A DNA stretch of 64,000 nt from Oscillatoria sp. FACHB-1407 (GCF_014697545.1 NZ_JACJSA010000008.1:124001-188000); one strand, 5' to 3'. Positions 18,739 to 28,179 are shown, counted from the first letter of the stretch. A program made the numbers and translations. Notes: generated by a model from the sequence alone, not told the origin.

Positions 18739-19629
18739 ATGTCAAGCAAAACTAGTTTATTCCGACAGTTCGACTCTCAGGTGCCAACCTTTGCCATGGC
18801 CGGGTTACTCCTGACCTTGTACGCCCCACTCCTGATACATTGGGTCGATGGTTGGCTGAATAAAAGCATCAGTACCGAGCACGAATACTATAGCCACGGT
18901 CTAATTGGCTTGCCGTTTGCCGCTTACCTCTGCTGGAGCAACCGCGATCGCTGGCAGGAGCTACCGAACCAGTCCCACATTACAGGGCTAGTAGGATTGA
19001 TAGCGGGAGTGTTACTCTACCTCAGCGGAGTGACGAATGCGGTTAATCTTTCCTTCCCAATCATTTTGATCGGGCTTTGTCTGTGGCTCAAAGGGCTACC
19101 TGGGCTCAAGCTGCAAGCATTTCCTCTCCTGTTAGTGTTCCTAGCAACCCCAACCGACGTGCCTTACCTTATTGCTCCTTACACTCTTCCACTGCAAGAG
19201 TTTATTGCAGGTACAGCGGGATTTATCCTGTTGCAATTCAACATGAGTGTCAGAGTCGATCAAATCTATCTATACGTCAATGATCAAATTGTTGAGGTTG
19301 CACCCTACTGTGCAGGGCTGAAAATGTTGTTCACAAGTCTTTATGTCGGGCTCATACTCGTTTATTGGACCGGAGTTTGGAACTCTCGTAGCAAAACCGG
19401 TTCGTTTTTCTTAAGTGTTATTTTTATTAGCGTAAGTGCCAATATTATCCGTAATACACTCCTCACGTTCTTTCATGGAACGGGTCGAGATCAGGCCTTT
19501 GATTGGTTACATGATGGTTGGGGTGGTGATCTATACTCAGCGTGTATGCTAGGGCTATTGGTCTTGCTATTGAGGGTTATCGATCAGTGGTTAAGTTCTG
19601 ATTCGGCAGAACTGGAAGTTCAACAGTAA
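18739..19629 (+). CDS. crtB: cyanoexosortase B
   Basis: This 296-residue multispanning membrane protein carries the exosortase catalytic triad in its expected places: Cys191 in PYCAGLKM, Arg238 in NIIRNTLL and His258 in LHDGWGGD. The family is a membrane transpeptidase that cleaves PEP-CTERM-like sorting signals and links proteins to the envelope. The clustering with the associated protein and Wza/Wzc-like genes identifies it as the cyanobacterial type B, which is linked to an exopolysaccharide locus. No PEP-CTERM substrate is recognised in this window. The start at 18739 follows the DegT stop by three bases, so coupled translation is likely. The symbol crtB here means cyanoexosortase B, not phytoene synthase. 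Confidence 0.9.
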   Translation: MSSKTSLFRQFDSQVPTFAMAGLLLTLYAPLLIHWVDGWLNKSISTEHEYYSHGLIGLPFAAYLCWSNRDRWQELPNQSHITGLVGLIAGVLLYLSGVTNAVNLSFPIILIGLCLWLKGLPGLKLQAFPLLLVFLATPTDVPYLIAPYTLPLQEFIAGTAGFILLQFNMSVRVDQIYLYVNDQIVEVAPYCAGLKMLFTSLYVGLILVYWTGVWNSRSKTGSFFLSVIFISVSANIIRNTLLTFFHGTGRDQAFDWLHDGWGGDLYSACMLGLLVLLLRVIDQWLSSDSAELEVQQ

Positions 19630-19729
19630 CAATTTTGGAGGCTGCATCAAACGTAATTAGTCGATGTTTCCTGCGATGTCTATGTTGGCAATGTTTACTG
19701 TTGTTTTAGGTGTAAACAAGGTATAAACT

Positions 19730-20479
19730 ATGTCGTCCTTCCCTCAGGTCCCAAGGCGATCGCCTGTATTAACCATCCTAATTGCGGTGTTTTTGCTGGC
19801 AATTGCTACAGCAGGCGCACTTCCTGGCTACTTAACCCAGCAGTGGTCCTGGAGCACTCCCCCCGATGTACCCCATCTCAGTCAAATTAAAGCTTTGCAA
19901 ACTGAAGGTTTAGCAATTCCTGGGTGGGAGACGCTGCACCAGGAGAAGGTCGAAATCGGTGGTCATAAATGGTCGGTGCAGGAAATCCAATCGCTTGAAC
20001 CTGCATCAGAAGGAACTCAACAGGTTCCAATTTTGGTGATGTTAAGACCACAAACTTGGCATCGTGACCAACCCCAGGTAGATTGGATGGATATAAATGG
20101 GGTGCAACGGTGGACTGCTGACTCTCAGCGTCGTCTCAAATTCACAATCGATAACTTCGCATTGCCCGAAGGCAGCTCTAAAGCCGAATCGGTAACTGTC
20201 AGTGCGCGCTTCTTACGGGGTTGGAACCAACGGCAAACCTATGCAGTCCTGCAATGGTATGCCTGGTCAAATGGAGGAAATGCTTCCCCAAGCCAATGGT
20301 TTTGGGTAGATCAGCTAACTCAATGGCGCGATCGCCATCGTATGCCGTGGATTGCCGTGAGTGTCCTAATTCCAATTAGACCACTTGGAGACATTAACAC
20401 CGCTGAATCACTGGCTCAATCATTAGGGCAAACCATTCAATCAACCCTAATGGCAAATATTTTCTACTCAAACTCCTGA
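19730..20479 (+). CDS. cyanoexosortase B system-associated protein
   Basis: This 249-residue protein has an N-terminal membrane anchor (VLTILIAVFLLAIATAGALPGYL) and a long extracytoplasmic domain with WETLHQEKVEIGGHKWSVQEIQ, VPILVMLRPQTWHRDQPQVDWMDINGVQRWTAD and a WNQRQTYAVLQWYAWSNGG segment. It lies 100 bp after crtB on the same strand. The position and the layout match the protein that accompanies cyanoexosortase B, called the cyanoexosortase B system-associated protein. Its role is not established; it may deliver or modify the exosortase substrate. Comparable proteins of the EpsI type accompany other exosortases. Confidence 0.8.
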   Translation: MSSFPQVPRRSPVLTILIAVFLLAIATAGALPGYLTQQWSWSTPPDVPHLSQIKALQTEGLAIPGWETLHQEKVEIGGHKWSVQEIQSLEPASEGTQQVPILVMLRPQTWHRDQPQVDWMDINGVQRWTADSQRRLKFTIDNFALPEGSSKAESVTVSARFLRGWNQRQTYAVLQWYAWSNGGNASPSQWFWVDQLTQWRDRHRMPWIAVSVLIPIRPLGDINTAESLAQSLGQTIQSTLMANIFYSNS

Positions 20480-20508
20480 CCTCACTAAAGATTGACTCCC
20501 TGAAAATC

Positions 20509-21789
20509 ATGTCTAAAGCCCCCTCTAACCGCAACCGTTCCATTCGTGCTTACTCCCTCTCAGGGCTGTACTCCGTTGTGACTACCCTACCTAGCGTCCT
20601 ACTGCTTTGGGCAGCTAACATGAGCCTGTTCCCAACAGCTGTTGTAGCCCAAACTGATTCATCATCAGAGGCGCAACGCAACACACGGGATCAACTCGAA
20701 GAAGCCAGACAACGGCTGATCGAGCAGGGTGAAGGGAACCGAGGCAACTTGGATCAGGGACAACCCAATCGAGTGCCATTACGCGACAATTCAGAGTTTG
20801 ACAGCTATCGTCTTGGACCAGGAGACTCATTCTTTGTCAATGTTCTTTATTTTCCAGACCTAAACTTTCAAACCACACTGGATTTACAAGGTAATGTCAT
20901 TGTCCCCTTGGCGGGTTTAGTATCCCTCAACGGTTTAACCATTCAACAAGCGGAACAGCGAATTCAATCTGCTCTCAATCAATATGTGATTAACCCGGTT
21001 GTGGATATGACGCTGACGGCTCAGCGTCCAGTTGAAGTCACAATCGCAGGTGAGGTGGTTCGACCAGGCATATATCCATTGCAAGCACCTCAGTTAAACG
21101 TCGCACTCTTAGCGGCTGGTGGCACAACCCGACTGGCAGATTTGCGAACTATCCGCATTCGTCGCACATTAGTGGATGGCTCTGTCATCGAGAGAGATGT
21201 CGATTTCTACACCTCATTACGAGATTCGACACCTGTACCAAGTGTTCGCCTTGAGAATGGAGATGCCATCATTGTTCCTGCCTTGAATGCAGAAACGATT
21301 GACAGTTATGATCCCACGCTAGTTGGACGCTCCACCATCGCTCAACAAGAAATTGTGGTTCGCGTGCTCAACTATGCCGCTCGCAATACCGGACGTGGTG
21401 AGGGAGGAGCTGCAATCGGCAACATTACTCTAACCAACGGCAGTACTTTCCTTGATGCCATTACTGCCATTGGCCCCAGTCCAGACCGGGCAGAGCTAGA
21501 TGATATTGCCCTAATTCGTTTTGATCCGATTCAAGGTAAGGCAGTTACTCAAGAGCTAGACGCTAAGGACGCTCTTTTGGGAGATGCCTCTCAAAATCCA
21601 TTCCTGGAACACAATGATGTCATTGTCATTGGACGTAACTTTATTGCTCGAATTAGCTACGCGCTCAATACGGCTACTCAACCTTTCCGCGACATTCTAG
21701 GATTCTTGCTATTCTTTGACAATTTAGCTGAAAGTGCAGACGATCTATTTGGTCCAGGCGATAACGACGACGATGACGATGATGATTAA
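20509..21789 (+). CDS. polysaccharide export protein (Wza-like, Poly_export plus SLBB)
   Basis: This 426-residue secreted protein has a hydrophobic signal region near residues 20-48 (SGLYSVVTTLPSVLLLW...VVAQ) and a charged linker. The Poly_export domain follows (YRLGPGDSFFVNVLYFPDLNFQTTLDLQGNVIVPLAG), then SLBB segments (VTIAGEVVRPGIYPLQAPQLNVALLAAGG). The last residues form an unusual Asp-rich tail (GDNDDDDDDD). Wza-like proteins form the outer-membrane export channel. It sits between the exosortase-associated gene and a Wzc-like gene, so it is most likely the exit pore for the polysaccharide of this locus. No lipobox Cys was clear, so its anchoring may differ from E. coli Wza. Confidence 0.9.
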   Translation: MSKAPSNRNRSIRAYSLSGLYSVVTTLPSVLLLWAANMSLFPTAVVAQTDSSSEAQRNTRDQLEEARQRLIEQGEGNRGNLDQGQPNRVPLRDNSEFDSYRLGPGDSFFVNVLYFPDLNFQTTLDLQGNVIVPLAGLVSLNGLTIQQAEQRIQSALNQYVINPVVDMTLTAQRPVEVTIAGEVVRPGIYPLQAPQLNVALLAAGGTTRLADLRTIRIRRTLVDGSVIERDVDFYTSLRDSTPVPSVRLENGDAIIVPALNAETIDSYDPTLVGRSTIAQQEIVVRVLNYAARNTGRGEGGAAIGNITLTNGSTFLDAITAIGPSPDRAELDDIALIRFDPIQGKAVTQELDAKDALLGDASQNPFLEHNDVIVIGRNFIARISYALNTATQPFRDILGFLLFFDNLAESADDLFGPGDNDDDDDDD

Positions 21790-21867
21790 TTAGATTAATT
21801 AACTGATGACCGATCTCACTTCATCTGAGATGTCTTACAAATGGGGATGACGATGATGGGGGCGATC

Positions 21868-21893
21868 GCAGAGAATAGCATTAGTTTCTCTGC
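21868..21893 (+). promoter_or_regulatory. hairpin between export and chain-length genes
   Basis: The 8-bp stem GCAGAGAA (21868-21875) pairs with TTCTCTGC (21886-21893) across a 10-nt loop. No T-run follows, so it is not a typical intrinsic terminator. It may stabilise or attenuate the message in the 179-bp gap. Confidence 0.4.
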
Positions 21894-21968
21894 CTTATCT
21901 ACCTCAATCTCCTACGTCCTTCTGATCCTGACTGAAAATCCACTGACTCCGAATACTTCTTTAACGTC

Positions 21969-24161
21969 ATGGCTCCACCGTTTATCAAGCGTTATCTCAT
22001 TGCTTTAGATCGTCACAAATGGGCTGGTTTAGCAGGCTTTGCTGTTGTGATGGGCTTATCAGGCGTAGCAGCTCTCCAACCTGCTCCCCCCGCAACCTAC
22101 ACCGCCCAAGGGTCACTGAGTTATGCAACACCACCAGTTACCTTCTCTGAAACAGGAGTTGCTCTGCAACAGCAGGGGCAAGCCCTAACACCAGAGAGAC
22201 TCCTCTCCAATTATGTGATTGATTCAACGGTCCAGAAATTGACAGCTCAAGGTATTCAAGTTGACCCAAGGACAATTCGGCAGAATACCACGGTTGAAGC
22301 AGGTGATGACGATGACGAGGCAGCTGGGTTAAATCTTCTCATCACCTACATCGACGCCGATGAAGAACGAGCAGAAGTAACGGCAACGCTGTTGATGGAG
22401 GCGATGGTTGAGCAGAGCCGAGAATTTAACAAGCAGCAATTAGAGACCATCATCAACAGTCTCAATGATTTGTTGCCAGAAGTTACCCGAGAACTACGTG
22501 AGGCTGAGCGAAATTTAGAGCAGTACATTCGGGTAGAGGGTCCAGCCATTCAAGCTGCTCAGGATGGCAACTTAGTTGGAGCAATTACAGGTGGACAGGA
22601 TCAGCAACGTCAACTCCGCCTGACGCTAGCTGGCATTGATGCTCAAATCAGAAGTTTACAGTCACGATTAGGGCTATCACCCGACGAAGCGTATGCCTCA
22701 GCAGCGTTAAGTGCTGATCCAATCATTGCTGACTTGCGAGCGCAAATGCATCAAACCGAGACTCAACTCTCGATCTTATCAAGAACGTTGCAACCCGCAC
22801 ATCCCACTATGGTCACGTTGCGCAACCAGCAACAAGCCTTTGAGCGATTGTTGCAGCAACGTGTGAGTGAGGTCATTGGTGGCGCATCCGGTGCAGCACC
22901 CCTGCGAGGAACAGCTCAAATCCGTCAAGACAGTAGCCTTGACCCAGCAAGACAACAATTGGCTAACACACTTGTCAACTTGCAAACCCAACGGGAAACC
23001 ATTCAACAACAGTTGGTTAATTTAAACCAAGAGGGGCAGCGGCTGCGGCAGGAATACTCTAATCTGCCAAACAAACAGTTAGAACAGGCTCGACTAGAAC
23101 AGCAGGTTGCTCTCAAACGGGCTTACTACGACCAGATTCAACAACGCTTAGCAGACGTAACTATTGCTCAAAATGAGGTCGTTGGTAATCTAATCGTCAC
23201 ACAGGATGCCCAAGCCCAATTGACTGAAGCATCGGGAGCGAATCCAGTGCTGATTCTCATCGTCGGTGGTTTTGTTGGGTTACTCGTCGGTGGTGGTTTA
23301 GTGCTGCTGCTCGATTCCCTGGATGCGACCTTCCATACACTGCCAGATCTGCAAGCTGCCCTGCGGCAACAAGAAGTTCCTGTGTTGGGCTTGTTACCCG
23401 CTTTACCAGCAAACAGCGAGACAGATTCTCCAATTGTGCTGGAGCCTGACTCACTGTACATTGAACCGTATGAACGTCTCCGGGGAACATTACGCCGTGC
23501 AGCCGGCAGTAAATCACTGAAGATGATGCTGCTAACAAGCACTGTCAATGGTGAAGGGAAAACCCTGACGGCTTACAATTTAGCGATCGCCTCGGCAAGG
23601 GCAGGTAAACGCACTCTCTTGATTGAAGCTGACCTGCGATCGCCCTCTCACTCTAAGCTTCTGAAAGTAACTCCTGATCCCGATAGTGTTTTGGAACCGT
23701 TGCGTTATTACGGACGCTTAAGCGATTGCATTCGCCTCGTTCCTGAAATCGAGAATCTATACATTCTGCCTAGCCCAGGAATTCAACGTCAGGCATCTGC
23801 CATTTTAGAATCTACTGAAATGCGGCAAATGTTAGAAGATGCGCGAGGACGATTCGATCTCGTTATCCTCGATACCCCTGCCCTCAGCCGATTCAGTGAT
23901 GCTCTGTTGTTAGAGCCTTATACAGATGGTATGGTGCTGGTGACTCGACCAGGCTATACGGAGGAAGGCTTGTTAACAGAAGCTATTGAGCAGTTTAACG
24001 AGTCAGAAGAAATGCAATTCTTGGGAGCAGTCATCAACGGTGCTGATATCGCTATTCAGTCTCCTGGATTTATAGGTGGCAGAGATGACCAATTTATAGT
24101 AGAAGAGTTGGAAAACCAACCTGGATTAGATGGAATCCCAATTGGTTCGAGAGAACCCTAA
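21969..24161 (+). CDS. Wzc-like polysaccharide chain-length/copolymerase protein with BY-kinase-type ATPase
   Basis: This 730-residue protein has one N-terminal membrane segment (WAGLAGFAVVMGLSGVAAL), a long periplasmic coiled-coil region, a second membrane segment near 420-450 (NPVLILIVGGFVGLLVGGGLVLLLDSL) and a cytosolic BY-kinase-type domain. Walker A is STVNGEGKTLTAYNLA (about 520-535), the A' motif is LLIEADLRSPS and Walker B is DLVILDTPA. The Walker A is slightly unusual, with Thr after GEGK. The C-terminus (GIPIGSREP) lacks the Tyr-rich cluster that is autophosphorylated in Wzc, so classic Tyr-tail control is not expected. It probably sets chain length and couples export with the Wza-like protein upstream. 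Confidence 0.9.
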   Translation: MAPPFIKRYLIALDRHKWAGLAGFAVVMGLSGVAALQPAPPATYTAQGSLSYATPPVTFSETGVALQQQGQALTPERLLSNYVIDSTVQKLTAQGIQVDPRTIRQNTTVEAGDDDDEAAGLNLLITYIDADEERAEVTATLLMEAMVEQSREFNKQQLETIINSLNDLLPEVTRELREAERNLEQYIRVEGPAIQAAQDGNLVGAITGGQDQQRQLRLTLAGIDAQIRSLQSRLGLSPDEAYASAALSADPIIADLRAQMHQTETQLSILSRTLQPAHPTMVTLRNQQQAFERLLQQRVSEVIGGASGAAPLRGTAQIRQDSSLDPARQQLANTLVNLQTQRETIQQQLVNLNQEGQRLRQEYSNLPNKQLEQARLEQQVALKRAYYDQIQQRLADVTIAQNEVVGNLIVTQDAQAQLTEASGANPVLILIVGGFVGLLVGGGLVLLLDSLDATFHTLPDLQAALRQQEVPVLGLLPALPANSETDSPIVLEPDSLYIEPYERLRGTLRRAAGSKSLKMMLLTSTVNGEGKTLTAYNLAIASARAGKRTLLIEADLRSPSHSKLLKVTPDPDSVLEPLRYYGRLSDCIRLVPEIENLYILPSPGIQRQASAILESTEMRQMLEDARGRFDLVILDTPALSRFSDALLLEPYTDGMVLVTRPGYTEEGLLTEAIEQFNESEEMQFLGAVINGADIAIQSPGFIGGRDDQFIVEELENQPGLDGIPIGSREP

Positions 24162-24521
24162 TCCTAGTGTTGTGAGCGGTTTAATACAGGGTGTACGGGA
24201 TTGATCCTGTGGGCATAATTCTCGTAAATCCCTCACATTGAATATCTAAAACATAGGTAAAACATAGGTTAGAACGTTGAAGTATTGGAGCCCCTGCACT
24301 TCGTTCTAATCCAGGTTCATTTTGCTACAAGAATAGACCTCCTATACCTCGTCCACCTGTTTCCATGGTTGCCATATTTGGCATATCCAAGTCTTGCAGA
24401 GGGTTGAGGTGGGCAAAGGGATTAATCTGTTATCCCGTACTTTACCGGATGGCAATTGCTAGAGAAAATCTAACAATAAGGGAAATAGCCATCAGTGCTC
24501 TGGCTCTATTTCCCTCGTGTT
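24162..24521. other. 360-bp intergenic region
   Basis: It lies between the Wzc-like gene and the two-repeat protein gene. Part of it (about 24285-24320, GGAGCCCCTGCACTTCG) resembles fragments of the repeated GGGGTTCCACCCC-type sequences seen at 30240-30300, 39830 and 44760. A 66-residue frame at 24365-24565 overlaps the next gene in another frame and has no recognisable features. Confidence 0.35.
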
Positions 24522-25082
24522 ATGTCATCTCAATCGTCAGTTGCCAGTCGTGCGATCGCACCTAAAATCATTGAGTCTCGTCAGCAATATCGCTCCTGCC
24601 ATATTCATGTTCCTCACTCGGAGCAACGATTGCCAGCCATCTTCTTCAACAACGCCTACTATAGTTTCTTCAAGGTGGAGAAAGATAAGAATCGGGCTGT
24701 AGAACTGAGTATTAGATTGCATCGTCGGGGTGAGACAACCATTATTACAAACGTTTCTAGGGGTTACGTAATTTGGATTGAAGAGGCCGAGGCTAAACCT
24801 TCAAAACCCGTGCAAAACTCCTCTAAATGCACTACTTCCTACAAAATACTGACTTCTCCCAGTCAATATCAACCCTGTCATATCAGAGTACCTGACCTAA
24901 ATAAGCCGATAGCAGCAATCCGATCCGATGGCAAATATTACAGCCTCTTCAAAATTACGGACGATACCCAACAAGCCGTCCAACTCATCAAACGTTTAAG
25001 TGCTCGTGGGGAAGAAACTATCATCACAAAAACTGTAAAAGGATATGGAATTTGGGTTTTTGAACCCGAAGCCATTGCATAA
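24522..25082 (+). CDS. two-repeat protein of unknown function
   Basis: The likely start is the ATG at 24522, giving 186 residues; a Met nine codons upstream is in frame but poorly supported. The protein is an internal duplication of a roughly 70-residue module. Repeat 1 runs from QYRSCHIHVPHSEQRLPAIF to TTIITNVSRGYVIWIEEAEA. Repeat 2 runs from QYQPCHIRVPDLNKPIAAI to TIITKTVKGYGIWVFEPEA. The shared pattern is QY-CHI-VP, YYS-FK, AV-L--RL--RGE-TIIT---GY-IW--E-EA. No signal peptide or membrane segment is seen. It stands alone between the polysaccharide locus and apcF. I do not recognise the family; the architecture is stated from the sequence only. Confidence 0.75.
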   Translation: MSSQSSVASRAIAPKIIESRQQYRSCHIHVPHSEQRLPAIFFNNAYYSFFKVEKDKNRAVELSIRLHRRGETTIITNVSRGYVIWIEEAEAKPSKPVQNSSKCTTSYKILTSPSQYQPCHIRVPDLNKPIAAIRSDGKYYSLFKITDDTQQAVQLIKRLSARGEETIITKTVKGYGIWVFEPEAIA

Positions 25083-25129
25083 AAATGACGAATCAAACGT
25101 CTCTACTTATAAGAGTCCACGCAAATACT

Positions 25130-25162
25130 TTGAGGGCTGAGCATCATCTACCCAGCCCTCAA
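25130..25162. terminator. candidate bidirectional terminator hairpin
   Basis: A perfect 10-bp stem, TTGAGGGCTG (25130-25139) with CAGCCCTCAA (25153-25162), has a 13-nt loop. It sits between the convergent two-repeat gene and apcF. Neither side has a strong T-run, so efficiency is uncertain. Confidence 0.6.
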
Positions 25163-25221
25163 TTACTTTAGATATTGGTTAGTGGATTCAAGCAGACAAG
25201 GAGAAAAGGCTCTGGACTAAT

Positions 25222-25731
25222 CTAGATATTTTTCTCAGCTAACTCACGAGTCATGTAATCGAAGGGCTGATCCAGGAGAGAGGTGTTGGTGATCCCTGCT
25301 TCTGCAACTTGATTCTTGACCAACTCTTTCATGATCTGAATGCCTGTTACGGTTGGTCCAATGGGAACACCGAGAGAATTGTAGGTTTCGCGCAAACCTA
25401 GAAGAACTCGTTCATCTAGGACATCGGTATTACCGGCAACAAGAGCGTAGCTAGCATATCGCAAATAATAGTCCATGTCCCGCAGGCAAGCAGCGTAACG
25501 GCGGGTCGTGTAGGCGTTGCCGCTTGGGCGAATTAATTCGGGAATTTCTTCAAACAAGCGAGATGCAGCTTGCTTGACAATCGCAGCTGCATTGGCATTG
25601 ATCACGGCTGCTGCTTGTACGCGGGCAATGCCCGAATCAAAATAGGACTTTAGGGTATCAATGGCATCTCGGTCGAGATAGCGTCCTGTAACATCGTAGT
25701 TTTTAATCAAGCTTGTTACTGCGTCCCGCAT
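25222..25731 (-). CDS. apcF: allophycocyanin beta-18 subunit (ApcF)
   Basis: This 169-residue phycobiliprotein starts [25 protein letters not shown]. The chromophore-binding Cys is in [20 protein letters not shown] and the C-terminus is [15 protein letters not shown]. The sequence between RSLIK and FDYM is the ApcF (beta-18) type rather than ApcB or CpcB. ApcF replaces one ApcB in the terminal core trimer next to ApcE and helps pass energy to the photosystem. The length is normal. It is transcribed away from glnA, and the roughly 720-bp gap between them carries promoters for both. Assignment is strong. Confidence 0.93.
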   Translation of the reverse strand: MRDAVTSLIKNYDVTGRYLDRDAIDTLKSYFDSGIARVQAAAVINANAAAIVKQAASRLFEEIPELIRPSGNAYTTRRYAACLRDMDYYLRYASYALVAGNTDVLDERVLLGLRETYNSLGVPIGPTVTGIQIMKELVKNQVAEAGITNTSLLDQPFDYMTRELAEKNI

Positions 25732-26453
25732 GAAGTCAGTCTCCCAACAGTTCCTTAATAAACAATTTGCTAAGGCTTGGCTTTATCGACACCAGATGCT
25801 GAGCTATGGTGCTGTTAGCCCAAGGACAGTTTTATCCCGTTGTAAAGCTTGGGTTTAGAAATTATGGCAAGCATTTACAACCATTATTAGAAGATAAGTT
25901 TACCATGGTGAGTTTCACGTTACGGGGCTGAAACACCGTGCTGAAGGCGAATGTTATTAAGTTTTGTTGTCGATCGTCTCCTGACGTTAGACCTGTAATT
26001 TTTGTTAAAGAATTTCTTTAGATTTGATTTCTATCAGTCTCAAATTTACTAAACCCTCAAATCTAAGCCCTGTTAAGGCATCGACTCATCTTTAGCAGGT
26101 TTGCTCTGAGGTTTTTAAGGATAAACAGTTTCAATACTCGCTTTTTGGTAGTCTGTTATACAAAATATCGCTAATCCTATTTCTAGGATGATTCAGGTGT
26201 GACAAAGCTTACCTCATTGACGGTATGCCAATCTCTGGCAGAGCTAATTCTGGAAAGAATAATGGCAGTAATTTTGGAGATGCGAATCGCAAACTCTTAG
26301 AGTTAACCAGTCGATACGAAGCGACATTGTTAATGCTGAATTGGACAGCAGCAAGTCGAGGCTTTGTCTCTACGATTTCTACTTAAGTGGTGGGGATCGT
26401 TCAAGAGGTTATTTTCTCTGTAGATTTAAGAACCCAGGAGCAAGGAGTAATCC
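25732..26453. other. divergent apcF/glnA intergenic region
   Basis: About 720 bp without a gene. It contains the NtcA-type promoter of glnA (26148-26189), a glnA leader of about 258 nt, and the apcF promoter, which is not clear enough to place. The apcF-proximal part holds inverted pieces (AAGGCTTGG near 25772 and AAGCTTGGG near 25846). No ORF of note. Confidence 0.6.
26148..26189 (+). promoter_or_regulatory. NtcA-activated type promoter of glnA
   Basis: GTA (26148-26150), eight bases, then TAC (26159-26161) is the exact NtcA palindrome GTA-N8-TAC. Twenty-two bases further on is TAGGAT (26184-26189), a match to the -10 box TA-N3-T. This spacing is the textbook NtcA class II layout. The start site would be near 26196. 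Confidence 0.85.
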
Positions 26454-27875
26454 ATGGCAGAGACGGCACAAGAAGTCTTGGCAATGATTAAAGACCAAGG
26501 CATTAAGATGATTGATCTGAAATTTATTGATATGCCAGGAATCTGGCAGCATCTGACGCTGTATTACGATCAGATCGATGAAAGCAGCTTTGATTCAGGT
26601 GTGCCTTTTGATGGTTCCAGTATCCGGGGTTGGAAAGCCATCAATGAGTCAGACATGGCAATGGTGCCCGATCCAAAAACTGCCTGGATCGACCCTTTTA
26701 TGAAGGAGCCGACCTTAAGCTTGGTCTGCACCATCAAAGAACCTCGGACAGGCGAACTGTATAGCCGCTGTCCTCGTGCGATCGCCCAGAAAGCGGTTGA
26801 TTACCTCCGCTCTACTGGCATTGGTGATACGGTTTACTTTGGTCCTGAGGCAGAATTCTTCATTTTTGATGATGTTCGCTTTGACCAGAACGAGCACGAA
26901 GGCTACTACCACGTAGACAGCGTTGAAGGTCGTTGGAACTCTGGTCGGGTTGAAGAAGGCGGTAACCTCGCGTACAAGCCCCGTTATAAGGAAGGTTATT
27001 TCCCCGTTTCGCCAACGGATACGTCCCAGGATATGCGGACAGAAATGCTGTTGACGATGGCAGCCTGCGGTGTACCCATCGAAAAGCATCACCATGAAGT
27101 CGCTTCTGGTGGTCAGTGCGAACTCGGCTTCCGCTTTGCAGAACTGGTGCAGGCAGCAGACTACTTGATGACATATAAGTATTGCATCAAGAACGTTGCC
27201 AGAAAGTATGGCAAAACGGTTACCTTCATGCCCAAGCCTGTCTTTGGTGACAATGGCTCTGGAATGCACTGCCACCAATCTATTTGGAAAGAGGGCGGTC
27301 CTTTGTTCTATGGCGACGGTTATGCCAATCTGAGCCAGACTGCGCTCCACTATATTGGTGGTATTCTTAAGCATGCTCCAGCTTTGTTGGCAATCACCAA
27401 CCCCACCACTAACTCCTACAAGCGGCTAGTCCCTGGTTTTGAAGCTCCGGTTAACCTCGCTTACTCCCAAGGTAACCGTTCGGCTTCGGTTCGGATTCCT
27501 CTGTCTGGAACAAACCCCAAAGCAAAGCGTTTGGAGTTCCGTTGCCCTGATGCAAGTTGCAACCCCTATCTAGCTTTTGCAGCGATGCTGTGTGCTGGTA
27601 TTGATGGAATCAAGAACCAGATTGATCCAGGTAGCTCATTGGATGTAGACATTTACGACCTCAGTCCCGAAGAACTGGCAAAAGTGCCTTCGACTCCTGG
27701 TTCTCTGATGGATGCTCTGAAGAATTTGGAAGCTGACCATGACTTCCTGACTGCTGGAGGAGTGTTCACCGAAGACTTCATCAACACCTGGATTAGCTAC
27801 AAGTTAGATAATGAAGTGATCCCGATGAATATTCGTCCTCACCCTTACGAATTTGCGCTCTACTACGATGTGTAG
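26454..27875 (+). CDS. glnA: glutamine synthetase type I
   Basis: This 473-residue enzyme has all the GS-I signatures: [36 protein letters not shown], the ATP-binding [16 protein letters not shown] and the glutamate loop region NRSASVRIP. It combines ammonium and glutamate to glutamine and is the main entry of nitrogen in cyanobacteria. The ribosome binding site AGGAGCAAGGAG is just before the ATG. A Tyr in DIYDLSPEE matches the adenylylation region of enterobacterial GS, but cyanobacterial GS is generally controlled by small inactivating proteins instead; none are seen here. Transcription is probably NtcA-activated from the promoter at 26148. Confidence 0.97.
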   Translation: MAETAQEVLAMIKDQGIKMIDLKFIDMPGIWQHLTLYYDQIDESSFDSGVPFDGSSIRGWKAINESDMAMVPDPKTAWIDPFMKEPTLSLVCTIKEPRTGELYSRCPRAIAQKAVDYLRSTGIGDTVYFGPEAEFFIFDDVRFDQNEHEGYYHVDSVEGRWNSGRVEEGGNLAYKPRYKEGYFPVSPTDTSQDMRTEMLLTMAACGVPIEKHHHEVASGGQCELGFRFAELVQAADYLMTYKYCIKNVARKYGKTVTFMPKPVFGDNGSGMHCHQSIWKEGGPLFYGDGYANLSQTALHYIGGILKHAPALLAITNPTTNSYKRLVPGFEAPVNLAYSQGNRSASVRIPLSGTNPKAKRLEFRCPDASCNPYLAFAAMLCAGIDGIKNQIDPGSSLDVDIYDLSPEELAKVPSTPGSLMDALKNLEADHDFLTAGGVFTEDFINTWISYKLDNEVIPMNIRPHPYEFALYYDV

Positions 27876-27916
27876 AGATCGCAAGGCATAGCTTCAGTCC
27901 AATTTAAGGTTGTCTG

Positions 27917-27943
27917 GGGGCGTAGTAACTACGCCCCTTTTTT
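27917..27943 (+). terminator. intrinsic terminator of glnA
   Basis: GGGGCGTAGTAACTACGCCCC forms a strong stem, followed by TTTTTT (27938-27943). It begins 42 bp after the glnA stop codon. Confidence 0.92.
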
Positions 27944-27970
27944 AACTGTTATCTTCAGAGCCTGCCTCAA

Positions 27971-28075
27971 CTAACATCAATTCAGGTTAAGCACCTGGCG
28001 AATGAATTCGCGGCTAGCAGAACCAAGTTCGCCTACCCGGACTCCAACAGTGAGGGTTTGGATGAACCGTCTCAA
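27971..28075 (-). repeat. interspersed repeat family A, reverse-oriented copy
   Basis: The stretch contains AATGAATTCGCGGCTAGCAG and GGCGAATGAATTCGCGG-type pieces. Read on the minus strand it matches the tails of the copies at 39485-39680 and 63325-63480 (a gcgaattcattcgcc core). Identity was judged by eye. Confidence 0.6.
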
Positions 28076-28179
28076 GTTTATTTTGTCCTGACATAGCAAA
28101 GGTACTGTTTGTTAGGACACTTCTCAATTCTGAATATGGTGTCCTACCTCTCAGTCCTCAGTCCTCAGCACTTTACTAT

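Noticed and set aside
26196-26453. Possible glutamine riboswitch in the glnA leader
   Set aside because: Only a CGTTCA fragment is present; the other conserved parts (GAAGTAGG, GAAGGAACGC-like) were not found.
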